Part shown: positions 56,814 through 64,000 of the stretch, one piece after another
How the letters are laid out: each line of letters starts with the position of its first letter
Position numbering within the stretch: the first letter of the stretch is position 1
Assembly: GCF_900460955.1 (NCBI RefSeq)
Contig: NZ_UFUW01000001.1
Span: 1,920,738-1,984,737, forward strand
Origin: Cardiobacterium valvarum
GTDB taxonomy: Bacteria > Pseudomonadota > Gammaproteobacteria > Cardiobacteriales > Cardiobacteriaceae
Reading direction: 5' to 3'
Length of the DNA: 64,000 nt
Program-made: the position numbers and the translations under genes
Notes under the pieces: model-generated
The model's input: the letters and a program-made list of their open reading frames with translations, nothing else
Database searches by the model: none
What the model was told of the DNA's origin: nothing

Positions 56814-58037
56814 TTATGCCGGCGCCCACAATTCGGCGTAAGCGTAGCCGTCGCCAGTTTCGGTAAAAGTCGCGCCATTGAAGCTGATACCATCCACGCT
56901 GGCCATAGTGGTCGGGGTTCTTGTGGACGCAGCGCGCGCCGCTTCACCCCCTCCGGGGTGGGTCATGATGCTGCCTGACCCGGTGGGTGCGTTGTAATAG
57001 CCGAGACAAGCGAACACAAATCCTAACGGGGCAGCAACTGTCGGGTTGAGTTGGTTAACGTGGTCATGTGCCTGTGAGCGCTGTTTGACCCAGCCGGAGC
57101 CGGATGCGCTGACAGTTTGGTAGGCAGCGGCGCGCGCCGCCTGAAATACCGTATTGGATGCCATCAGCGCCGTGCGGAAATCGTTGGTTTTTAGCACGGT
57201 TTTCAGGGCAGCGGTAACAGAAGCTACTGCCGTCATCGCGGTTTGGCTGGCGGCGACTGCCGTCATGGCCGTCTGCGACGCAGCGACTGCCGTCATGGCC
57301 GTCTGCGACGCAGCGACTGCCGTCATCGCGGTTTGGCTGGCGGCGACTGCCGTCATCGCCACCTCGGAATCCACCCAAACACGGCGGGCGGTAGCCGATG
57401 CGATCAATGGTTGCATGGCGTTGTCAGATGCGACGACCGCTGCCAGCGCCGCCGGTGTGTCGATGATGTACTGGGTAAGTTCCGCCGATTTCACCAGCAC
57501 CGCCATGCCTTCGCGGTGTTGCGGCCAGATGTCCCACAGGGCAGGCGCGTTTTTCCACAGCGCCAGCGCTTCCTCGCGGGTAAGGATGGCGGTCGCAGCG
57601 GTCACACTTTGTGCGATGTAGCCCAGCGCCAAACGGTTGCCCAGGCACTTGTTGAGGATGTCGGGTTGTCCTGCGAGCCAGGCGGCAGCTTCTTCGTTGG
57701 CGAGCGCGGCCTTGAAGGCTTCGGCGTTGTCGGTAAACCAGATGTCGCGGTTAATGGATGCTGCCATTTCCTGCATTAACCGTTGGAAGAGCGGCGCAGC
57801 GCCGGTGAACTGGTTGGCGAAGTGCTGCAAGACGCTGTATGGCACGTCGTCGCGGGTGATTTCAGCGGCGGTAAAGCGGCGGTTGATTTCGGCAGCAAGT
57901 GTGTTCGGGAAGCTCTCCAATGCTTTCGGCTGGGCGCGGTGCAAAAGACACAGCTCAATCAGGCGGTCGCTGTCGAGGGTGGCAAGGTCAACGCCGAGTT
58001 TGGCGGCGATGGCGGTTTTTTGTTCGGGGGTCATCAT
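56814..58037 (-). CDS. Tail fibre protein with a short decapeptide repeat
   Basis: A 407-aa structural protein. The N-terminal half is helical (LDSDRLIELCLLHRAQPKALES, DIWFTDNAEAFKAAL); residues about 225-270 are tandem copies of AMTAVAASQT; the end (about 330-407) is Gly/Ser/Thr-rich and ends GDGYAYAELWAPA, like receptor-binding tips. The frame is open back to a TTG at 58055, but ATG at 58037 is preferred. Host receptor unknown. Confidence 0.75.
   Translation of the reverse strand: MMTPEQKTAIAAKLGVDLATLDSDRLIELCLLHRAQPKALESFPNTLAAEINRRFTAAEITRDDVPYSVLQHFANQFTGAAPLFQRLMQEMAASINRDIWFTDNAEAFKAALANEEAAAWLAGQPDILNKCLGNRLALGYIAQSVTAATAILTREEALALWKNAPALWDIWPQHREGMAVLVKSAELTQYIIDTPAALAAVVASDNAMQPLIASATARRVWVDSEVAMTAVAASQTAMTAVAASQTAMTAVAASQTAMTAVAASQTAMTAVASVTAALKTVLKTNDFRTALMASNTVFQAARAAAYQTVSASGSGWVKQRSQAHDHVNQLNPTVAAPLGFVFACLGYYNAPTGSGSIMTHPGGGEAARAASTRTPTTMASVDGISFNGATFTETGDGYAYAELWAPA
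57226..57360 (-). repeat. 30-bp in-frame tandem repeat in the tail fibre gene (pattern A-B-B-A)
   Basis: Four and a half 30-bp units, at 57226, 57256, 57286, 57316 and a half unit at 57346. Units 1 and 4 are identical and units 2 and 3 are identical; all encode AMTAVAASQT. Being multiples of three, copy-number changes would lengthen or shorten the fibre without breaking it. Confidence 0.92.
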
Positions 58038-58041
58038 AGTT

Positions 58042-58311
58042 TTATAGTCCGGCAAGGGCGAGGGTGCGCAACTTCTTCAGCTGCGCGTCGGTATTTTCTT
58101 TTTCGGCGGCGCGCGCCTGCGCTTCGGCGGTAATGGCATTTTCCCGTGCGGTGGTTTCGACAGCCGTGGCCTCGGCTGCCTCTTGTGCCGCCTCGTAGAT
58201 GGCGCGGTCTGCCGCTGTCAGGCTTTCGCGCAGACGGTCAACGTCTTCGGAAAGCAGGTTTTCACGGTGCGGCAAGGGGAATTTGTAATGGGCAGTCTGG
58301 TCGTTGGCCAT
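58042..58311 (-). CDS. Small phage tail-region protein
   Basis: An 89-aa protein starting MANDQTAHYKFPLPHRENLL after a strong AAGGAG site. The first third (YKFPLPHRENLLSEDVDRLR) is common in phage fibre-associated proteins, the rest is an Ala/Glu-rich coiled coil (EAAQEAAEATAVETT). Probably a structural connector. Confidence 0.65.
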   Translation of the reverse strand: MANDQTAHYKFPLPHRENLLSEDVDRLRESLTAADRAIYEAAQEAAEATAVETTARENAITAEAQARAAEKENTDAQLKKLRTLALAGL

Positions 58312-58322
58312 GTTGTTGCTCC

Positions 58323-59510
58323 TTAGGTTGTAACCATGCGCAGGGCGCGGGCGCGCGGGCGGGCGCTGATGTTGCCGGAGAGGGTGATGCGGCAACGCAC
58401 GGTGTCGCCGCCGCTGATGGTCTGTTTGTACTCGTTGCGCACCCAGCCGTCGCCGAGCGGCTCGCCGTTTTCCGGGGTGCAGGATTTCCACGCGCCGTCA
58501 ATTTCGAGTTCCACGGTCAGGGCGCTGCCGCTGGGGGTGTTGCTTTCCAATGTAACAATGGCCTGCCCGCTGCCCGCAACCACGGCGCGGCTGATGTAGG
58601 TCGCGGTTTCCTGCAAGTCGCCAAGTGCCAGCAGTGCGCCGGGGTACAGCACCGGCGAGCGGGTTTTGCTGCCGCGCAGGGTAACTTTGGCAGTCATGTC
58701 GCCGTCGGTGCGCACGTCCATCCGCCCGGTCTGTTTGTCTTGCAGTGCGTAGCGGCGGTCATCGGCGGTGAAGGTGAAGCTGACATCGGTCTCGGTGCCG
58801 GGGCGTTCGACGTCCGCCATCAGGTAGAGGTCGGAAGTGTTGTGCGCGGTTTGCGTTTTCAGCTCGGTAGTGTGTTCCGTCGCGGTGAACTCGGCGGCGT
58901 AGAGGCGGAAAGCGAGGTCGGCGTTGTTGTGCGGTGTCCATGTTGAGGCGTTGGACGATGACAGCAGCACGCCAACGCTGTAACCCTGCTCGGTAACGTA
59001 GCGCTGCGCGCGGCGGTCGTACTGGCCGACTTCGGCGATGGCGAGGCTGTGTTTGTTGTCGTCGGTGAGGATGACGATGGCAAACTCTTGCAGCGCCTCG
59101 ATGTAGAGGGGTGTCGCAAAATCGACGACGGTCTCCTCGCCGTTGCCCCTGATTTGCGCGGCGGTGATACGCGCCTCGGCCAGTACTGCGCCGGTCGGCA
59201 GGCCGGTGGCCGTTTCGCGGATTTGCACGGTAACGGGCTTGTCGCCGATGTCCTCAAACCACAGGCCGACGGCGGCGATGTGCCGCCCTTCGGTGAGGAG
59301 TGTTATGGTCTGCGCCAGCGGGTCATAACGGGTTACGGTGATGACGCGGCGGCGTTCTTCGAGGGTGATTTCGCCGCGCCCGGTGAACTGGGCGAGGCCA
59401 CGGCTGCCGCGCTCGCCGATGATTTCGACGCTTTTGACGCCTGCCGGGATGTTGGCCGGGATGGTGAATTTGCCACGGGCGATACCGCTGTGGTCTGCAT
59501 TGATGCTCAT
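58323..59510 (-). CDS. Phage tail/baseplate-associated structural protein
   Basis: A 395-aa beta-rich protein with no membrane segment: ARGKFTIPANIPAGVKSVEIIG near the start, LWFEDIGDKPVTVQIRET, and a C-terminal part with SGSALTVELEIDGAWKSC. Such sequences occur in fibre-like proteins encoded beside DUF4815 genes. It lies 2 bp after the DUF4815 gene. Receptor or connector function is inferred from place only. Confidence 0.65.
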   Translation of the reverse strand: MSINADHSGIARGKFTIPANIPAGVKSVEIIGERGSRGLAQFTGRGEITLEERRRVITVTRYDPLAQTITLLTEGRHIAAVGLWFEDIGDKPVTVQIRETATGLPTGAVLAEARITAAQIRGNGEETVVDFATPLYIEALQEFAIVILTDDNKHSLAIAEVGQYDRRAQRYVTEQGYSVGVLLSSSNASTWTPHNNADLAFRLYAAEFTATEHTTELKTQTAHNTSDLYLMADVERPGTETDVSFTFTADDRRYALQDKQTGRMDVRTDGDMTAKVTLRGSKTRSPVLYPGALLALGDLQETATYISRAVVAGSGQAIVTLESNTPSGSALTVELEIDGAWKSCTPENGEPLGDGWVRNEYKQTISGGDTVRCRITLSGNISARPRARALRMVTT

Positions 59511-59512
59511 GG

Positions 59513-61444
59513 TTATGCCGCCTCCACGGCCAGTTCGATGCCGTCAAAGATGACCCGGCGGATTTCTTCGTCCGGGCGGAATCCTTCGGCGCGGAAGGTG
59601 ATGCTGATGGGGCGCAGGTGTTCGGCCTTGCGTGTGCCGACGGTGCGCCGCTCGATGCTTTCGCTGGTGCGCCGCGCGCCGCCGCTGCCCATGATGCGGG
59701 TAACGTCCGCGCCGTTGACGGTCTCGGTCAGCGTCCAGTAATCCACCGGCGGCGTCAGGGTTACGGTCGCCGGAATCGGGTCAAAGGCGGAATACGGGTT
59801 AATCCGCATATGGCCGGTGCGCGCGGTTTGCTCGACCAATACGACTTTTTTGAATGGCAGGGTGAGCGGCGCGGTGGTATCGGACAACGGTGCGACGTCG
59901 GCGCGGATGGGGAGCATCAGCTCGCCGTCCACAATTGCCGCCGTTTGGCTTTGGCCGAGGTCGCGCATGGCGTCATCGAGGAAGGGATCGACGAAGACGC
60001 CGCGCGTCGCCGCCGGGGCGGTGGCAATGGCTTTGGTTTGCAGCTTGAGGGTGGCAACGAGGTCGTAGAGGTCAAAGATGTCGCCTCTCATATCCTGCAA
60101 CGTCCCCATGCTGACGGCGACGATGGCGGTAATGCGCACACGGGTCGGCGCATCCCTGAACCATGTGTGGTGCATCTGTGCCAGCTCCAGTTGGCCGGTG
60201 GTCGCGGGCGGCGCTTTCGGGTTCGCGCGGCGCGGCATCCCCTTGATGCGGGTCAGGTTGCCCTTGCGGTCAAGGGTGAGCGTGTCGGTGCGCGGTAGCC
60301 GCGTTTGGTAATCCACCTGCACCAATGAGCCGGGGACGGCGTTTTCCACGGTAAAGCCACGTTCGTCGAGGTCAATCGGCTCGACCTGCACGATGTGGCG
60401 GTAGGTAACGCTGTAACTGCTACCGGGCGCAGGCTCGGCACCGGCGGGCGACCAGTCCACTTGTCCGGCGTTCAGCACGTAATCCTTCGTCTGCTTGTAG
60501 GTGGTGCCGCCCTGTTTGACGGCGACGATTTCAATCACCGCCGGGTCGGGCAGGGCATCGGCAACCCCGGCATAGCTGCCGTGCAGCACGGTCGCCGTCT
60601 TTTCACGGTGGATGGACAGTTTGCGCACATCGTGGATGGGCGCGCGGTCAACGTTGATGCGCATTTTCCCCGTGCCGTTGTCGGTGTACTGGTGCGGCTC
60701 GGTTTGGATGAGTTGCAGGTCGGGGTCAAAGGGGTAGCGCAGGCGCAGGGCGGTGGCCAGCTCGATTTCATGACCATAGACGTGCGCCTTGCCCTCTTGC
60801 AATGAGTAGGTTTCTTCGCTGCCGTTGCTCTCCACCCAAACCAGCCGCAGCCCGTTGATGACGTAATGCCCGCCGTTGTTGTCGCGGTCGTAGCGGGCAA
60901 GGGCGGCGGCGAAGCCGGAAAGGTCGGGCGGCGCGCTCTTGATTTTGAGGTGGCCGTCCTCAACGTCATAGACGCGGTAGAAATTGCCGGTGCCGCCGTC
61001 GGTGGACAAGCCCCAAACGGCGCTGACGCGCAGCCGTGCCGCCCCCGGCTCGTCGTAGTTGCGCGTGCCTTCGCAGGGGTCGCGCAGCGTCGGGTCTTCC
61101 AGTTCGGTAACAACGGTTTCAGTCAACCACACGCCGATTTCCACCGCGCCCGTAACCGGGATGGTGAGTTTGCGCTCGGCAACATCGCGTACGCGGCCGC
61201 GCAGGTAGATGGCGGCAGCGGCGCAGGTGGTCGCGCCGGTATCGGGGTTGATGACGACCGCGCCGCCGGAGAGGACAGCGCCGTCGCTGGTGATAAGGTC
61301 GCCAATGCGCTTGATGGTGTCAAAGGCCATCGCCTGCATTTCGTTCAGTTCGGGCGATTGCAGCCCCAACCCGGCGCGGTAGAGGATGAGTTCTTCGCGC
61401 GTGGTGTCGCGGCGGTAGTAGTTGGCAAGATTGATATTGGACAT
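59513..61444 (-). CDS. DUF4815-type phage tail protein (gpH position)
   Basis: A 643-aa tail protein at the place of P2 H. It starts with SNINLANYYRRDTTREELILYR and LQSPELNEMQAMAFDTIKRIGD (in parts), which fit DUF4815 proteins of large fibres, and ends with beta-rich segments (DYWTLTETVNGADV, HLRPISITFRAEGF). Probably forms the proximal tail fibre or its adaptor. No collagen-like repeats. Confidence 0.75.
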   Translation of the reverse strand: MSNINLANYYRRDTTREELILYRAGLGLQSPELNEMQAMAFDTIKRIGDLITSDGAVLSGGAVVINPDTGATTCAAAAIYLRGRVRDVAERKLTIPVTGAVEIGVWLTETVVTELEDPTLRDPCEGTRNYDEPGAARLRVSAVWGLSTDGGTGNFYRVYDVEDGHLKIKSAPPDLSGFAAALARYDRDNNGGHYVINGLRLVWVESNGSEETYSLQEGKAHVYGHEIELATALRLRYPFDPDLQLIQTEPHQYTDNGTGKMRINVDRAPIHDVRKLSIHREKTATVLHGSYAGVADALPDPAVIEIVAVKQGGTTYKQTKDYVLNAGQVDWSPAGAEPAPGSSYSVTYRHIVQVEPIDLDERGFTVENAVPGSLVQVDYQTRLPRTDTLTLDRKGNLTRIKGMPRRANPKAPPATTGQLELAQMHHTWFRDAPTRVRITAIVAVSMGTLQDMRGDIFDLYDLVATLKLQTKAIATAPAATRGVFVDPFLDDAMRDLGQSQTAAIVDGELMLPIRADVAPLSDTTAPLTLPFKKVVLVEQTARTGHMRINPYSAFDPIPATVTLTPPVDYWTLTETVNGADVTRIMGSGGARRTSESIERRTVGTRKAEHLRPISITFRAEGFRPDEEIRRVIFDGIELAVEAA

Positions 61445-61449
61445 GGTGG

Positions 61450-61932
61450 TCAGAAGGTAATGACAAAATCGAAGGTCTGCCGTGCGCCGACGCCGCGCCT
61501 GATGGCGGTAATGTAGTCAATGGCGAGCAGCGTGCCGGGGCTTTGCAGGTCGGCGGGCAAAAAGTAGGTTTGCCCGGCGGGGCGGTTGGGCAGGATTTGC
61601 GTATTGACGAAGACGCCCAGCTCGCGGATGGTCTCGCCGAGGCCGTCGTTAAAATCAAACTCGGTGCGTAGGTAAAGGTTGGCAGTCGGCGTGTCACTAC
61701 GGGCAAAGCGCGCGCCCAGCATGACGATGTCGCCGTCGTCCTGCGGTTTGCAGTAGTGGACGGCGTTTACTTTGCGCCGGGCGATTTCGTCGGTGAGGGA
61801 GAGCGCGCTGCGTGGCTCGCGCGGGGTGTTGGTATCCCAATCGGCAAGCCCGCGACCCCAGGCAAGATGCAGGGTGCTGGCCTTGATGGCGGTGGCGAGC
61901 GCGACGCGCCCGCTGGTGGTGAGGATGGCCAT
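61450..61932 (-). CDS. Phage tail protein, baseplate-fibre adaptor
   Basis: A 160-aa protein between gpI and the DUF4815 gene: begins TTSGRVALATAIKASTLHLAWGRG, has DETAR-like LTDEIARRKVNAVHYC, and GLGETIRELGVFVNT, patterns seen in phage fibre N-terminal or collar proteins. It abuts gpI by 1 bp. Confidence 0.7.
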   Translation of the reverse strand: MAILTTSGRVALATAIKASTLHLAWGRGLADWDTNTPREPRSALSLTDEIARRKVNAVHYCKPQDDGDIVMLGARFARSDTPTANLYLRTEFDFNDGLGETIRELGVFVNTQILPNRPAGQTYFLPADLQSPGTLLAIDYITAIRRGVGARQTFDFVITF

Positions 61933-62813
61933 TAGTCGGGCTCCTTACAGTTGCTGATGATGGCGTTGGTGTTGGTCCAGTTGCTGCGCGGCCACGGCTG
62001 GTCTGCCCATACCTGCCCGTAGTACACCGCGACGCCACGCGGGTTACCTGCGGCAGATAGTGCGGTGTAAATCTCAAAGGGCAGCGGCAGGTCATCGAGA
62101 TAGAGGACGTGGCTCTCGCGGCTGACGGCATGACTGGCGACGGTGATGATGACCACCGCCCACGCTTCGCTTTCTTCGCGGATGGCGCGGGAGGCATGGC
62201 GCTGGCGGAAAGAGATTTTCGGGTCGCTGCCCGGAGGCAGGCAGGGCAATTCGGTGCGGCCGATGCGGATGCCGGAGTCGTCATCGAGCAGGTCGCAATC
62301 GAGCGGGCTGTGATCAAGTTTGAAGACGCCCCGGTCATAGCCATACACCAGCCGCCACAGGCGGGAGCGCACCGGCTGCGACAGCAGGGCAAGGCGGACC
62401 AGCAGGCAGATTTGTTCGGGGGTGAGGACGCCGTGCGGGTGCAGGTCGTACTCGGCAAAATGGCGGTGCGGCTGATAAGCCGCGCCGGGGTCATTGCGCT
62501 CGACAGATGGCCCGGACTCCATGATGTCGGCATCGAGGCCAACCCACCCAAAGGCGAGGTGCAGCGATTGCGGGGTGCCGCGGCAACGGCTCCAGCGGAT
62601 GCCCTCGCGGATGAGCCGCCGTTTGTCGTCAAAGTAGGGGGTGATTTCGCCGAGTGCGTATTCGTAGATGAGCGCATCGAGCCAGTTGTCGGGCGGGTCG
62701 AATTTGCGCCCACGGATGGCGGCATCGTCGTCCAGCTCAAGGATGCCCGCGCCAATCTGCGCCAGCGCCTGTTCGAGCGCGGTGCTGTTGGGCGGCAACA
62801 GATCGGTACGCAT
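61932..62813 (-). CDS. Tail protein I (baseplate)
   Basis: A 293-aa gpI-type baseplate protein: LLPPNSTALEQALAQIG and FDPPDNWLDALIYEYAL are typical of phage tail protein I. The C-terminal ~120 residues extend beyond the P2 gpI (about 176 aa), with beta-rich sequence that may bind the fibres. Overlaps gpJ stop by 1 bp. Confidence 0.85.
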   Translation of the reverse strand: MRTDLLPPNSTALEQALAQIGAGILELDDDAAIRGRKFDPPDNWLDALIYEYALGEITPYFDDKRRLIREGIRWSRCRGTPQSLHLAFGWVGLDADIMESGPSVERNDPGAAYQPHRHFAEYDLHPHGVLTPEQICLLVRLALLSQPVRSRLWRLVYGYDRGVFKLDHSPLDCDLLDDDSGIRIGRTELPCLPPGSDPKISFRQRHASRAIREESEAWAVVIITVASHAVSRESHVLYLDDLPLPFEIYTALSAAGNPRGVAVYYGQVWADQPWPRSNWTNTNAIISNCKEPD

Positions 62814-63658
62814 CAGTAATCCCGTCCGCCGAGGGTGAGTTTGACCGCGCCGATGGCTGCCGCCTCGTCAGCTGCGATGACCACGTCTTGCGCCGGGGTA
62901 GTGAGGACAACCCGTTGCACGCCGTCTGCGTGCAGGGTGCGGATGAGCCAGCTGCGGGTGAGGTCGCGACCCAAACCGAGCTGGGTACCGACGGCGGTGC
63001 GCAAGGTATCGGGCAGGGTGTGGATGAGGTCGGCGTTGCCGTCGGGCAATAGCCAAATCGTCGCAGCGACGTCAATGGTTTTGACGGTGGCGGCGCGGAT
63101 GTCCAGCGTATCGGTGAGGACGCGGATGTCGTTGCGGTTGAGGTAATCACGGGTACGGGCGAGCAGGTCGGTATCCACCGTGCCGCTGTGGCTGGTGATG
63201 CTGATACGGACCAAGCCGGGGCGCGGGCTGTCCACATGGGCGTCGCGGATGGCGGGGTCGGCAGAGAGGGCGTGCCAGCGGTAATGCGCGGCGGGGCCAG
63301 CGGTGGATGCGCCACGGATACGCTCGCGGATGCGCGCGCGGAATGCCTCGTCGCTCTCGTCCGCGCGGCGCTCCAAACCGTAAAAATCGGCGAGGCGGTC
63401 GAGGTCGCGGTCGCGAGCGAAGACGAGCAGGTTGCTCGCGGCGGCGTCATTGATGCGTGCGCGCAACAGCAGTTCGAGGTAGGCGTTTTCTTCGAGGAGT
63501 TTGGTGACGGGTGAGGATTCGAGGGCGAGGGTATCGCGCCACGCCTGTTGCTGGTCTTGTGGCCAGCGCGCAACGAATGCCGCCTTGCGGCGGGTGAGGA
63601 TGGTTTCGTAATCGAGGGCTTCGATGACGTTGGGGATTTCGGGGGTTGCTGCGCTCAT
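62813..63658 (-). CDS. Baseplate assembly protein J
   Basis: A 281-aa gpJ-type baseplate wedge protein: PEIPNVIEALDYETILTRRK, ESSPVTKLLEENAYLELLLRARINDAA (in parts) and a C-terminal TDTLDIRAATVKTIDV region typical of the family. The start at 63658 (MSAATPE) is preferred over the open frame to 63685. Followed by gpI. Confidence 0.9.
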   Translation of the reverse strand: MSAATPEIPNVIEALDYETILTRRKAAFVARWPQDQQQAWRDTLALESSPVTKLLEENAYLELLLRARINDAAASNLLVFARDRDLDRLADFYGLERRADESDEAFRARIRERIRGASTAGPAAHYRWHALSADPAIRDAHVDSPRPGLVRISITSHSGTVDTDLLARTRDYLNRNDIRVLTDTLDIRAATVKTIDVAATIWLLPDGNADLIHTLPDTLRTAVGTQLGLGRDLTRSWLIRTLHADGVQRVVLTTPAQDVVIAADEAAAIGAVKLTLGGRDY

Positions 63659-63700
63659 GCCCGCATTGTCGCAACGGCATTGCATGCGGGCGAGCGGCGG

Positions 63701-63727
63701 ATTTCCACAAACGCGGATTGTGGAAAT
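63701..63727 (-). other. Hairpin between gpW and gpJ
   Basis: A perfect 10-bp inverted repeat ATTTCCACAA / TTGTGGAAAT with a 7-nt loop, in the only sizeable gap (77 bp) among the baseplate genes. No T run follows, so it is probably an mRNA structure or processing site rather than a terminator. Confidence 0.6.
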
Positions 63728-63735
63728 TAAGTCGG

Positions 63736-64000
63736 TTATTGGAGGATGGCTTGCGCCTGCAATTCGGCGTCATCGAGCAGGCGGGCGCGATAGTTGAGGA
63801 CGGTTTTGCCGTCCATGCCGACCTCGATAATCGCGCTCTCCAACGTGACGCGCGGCTCCCAGCGGGTAGCCGCATCGACCAGCGCAGCGGCAAGGCGCAG
63901 GCGGTTGGCCGGGTTCATCGGCGCGTCGATGAGGGCAAAGAGGTAGCTGCCGTATTCGCGCCGCTGGATGCGCGAACCGATGGGCGTCGTGAAGATGTCA
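63736..64000 (-). CDS. Baseplate assembly protein W, gp25-like (partial, cut by window edge)
   Basis: The frame is open to base 64000, encoding IFTTPIGSRIQRREYGSY, LFALIDAPMNPANRLRLAAALV and a C-terminal TVLNYRARLLDDAEL. This is the gp25/P2 gpW baseplate wedge family. The N-terminal ~25 residues lie beyond the window. Upstream of gpJ as in P2. Confidence 0.88.
   Translation of the reverse strand, partial: DIFTTPIGSRIQRREYGSYLFALIDAPMNPANRLRLAAALVDAATRWEPRVTLESAIIEVGMDGKTVLNYRARLLDDAELQAQAILQ

Larger units (their letters stand above)
36663..64000. mobile_element. P2-like prophage (left end to window edge)
   Basis: Begins at tRNA-Cys with an integrase and AlpA-like excisionase, followed by early genes, a repressor region, accessory toxin-antitoxin genes and a P2-type contractile tail operon in the order D-U-T-E'-E-FII-FI-fibre genes-I-J-W read left to right. 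Head, terminase and lysis genes and the right attachment site are not in the window. The tail genes visible look intact, so it may be functional. Confidence 0.93.

Noticed and set aside
57226..57360. CRISPR-like direct repeats
   Set aside because: Contiguous in-frame coding repeats within the tail fibre gene, without spacers.

Overview
The window is about 64 kb of a GC-rich gammaproteobacterial chromosome. The gene order tig-clpP-clpX, a LysP-type permease, an Lnt-type lipoprotein acyltransferase and encoded CCA ends on all four tRNAs support this. Gene content would suit the Cardiobacterium/Suttonella group, but that is inference; no rRNA or species marker is present.

Layout. (1) 1-2826: clpX (cut by the window edge), clpP, tig and tRNA-Leu, all on the minus strand. 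(2) 2914-10834: a polysaccharide locus for a galactofuranose polymer: Wzm/Wzt-type ABC exporter, UDP-galactopyranose mutase, two galactofuranosyltransferase-like enzymes and a WbaP-type initiating phosphotransferase. A TfoX-like gene and a frameshifted DUF4240 gene sit inside it. (3) 11169-15512: ilvI-ilvH, a small secreted protein, ilvC, then tRNA-Arg. (4) 15539-20610: housekeeping genes (HAD phosphatase, ssb, MFS transporter, tatD, nth). (5) about 20640-25671: an AT-rich accessory island with one large unrecognised protein followed by three and a half tandem copies of a secreted, internally duplicated, Cys-paired protein; arranged like a toxin with serial immunity genes. (6) 25668-36425: metabolic and envelope genes (HI0933-like flavoprotein with a premature stop, maa-like acetyltransferase, cytochrome b561, AEC transporter, lnt, lysP, yciB, comF, suhB, MBL-fold hydrolase), with a striking 25-bp tandem repeat array before lnt and related repeats in other intergenic gaps. 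(7) 36548-36736: tRNA-Gly and tRNA-Cys.

(8) 36737 to the right edge: a P2-like prophage that begins at tRNA-Cys. Integrase and AlpA-like excisionase come first, then a minus-strand early operon (small proteins, primase/helicase, Ogr/Delta-like zinc finger, CII-like and RHH-like regulators), an operator region, and a plus-strand repressor followed by AT-rich membrane genes. Next is a toxin-antitoxin zone (HigA-like antitoxin, YefM-YoeB, a PIN protein with XRE-ImmA/IrrE), partly bracketed by two copies of the gpD 3' end. The minus-strand tail and baseplate operon runs D, U, T, E', E, FII, FI, fibre genes, I, J, W. Head, lysis and packaging genes and the far attachment site lie beyond base 64000.

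The most interesting items are the 20.9-25.7 kb island, the mycobacterial-like galactan gene set, the 25-bp repeat family with a 75-bp higher-order period, a self-contained moron (promoter, 63-aa membrane protein, terminator) inserted backwards in the tail operon, a 47-aa phage protein ending in an SSB-like tip, and several recent gene-breaking changes (14-bp duplication, TGG-to-TGA). No CRISPR array or insertion sequence was found.
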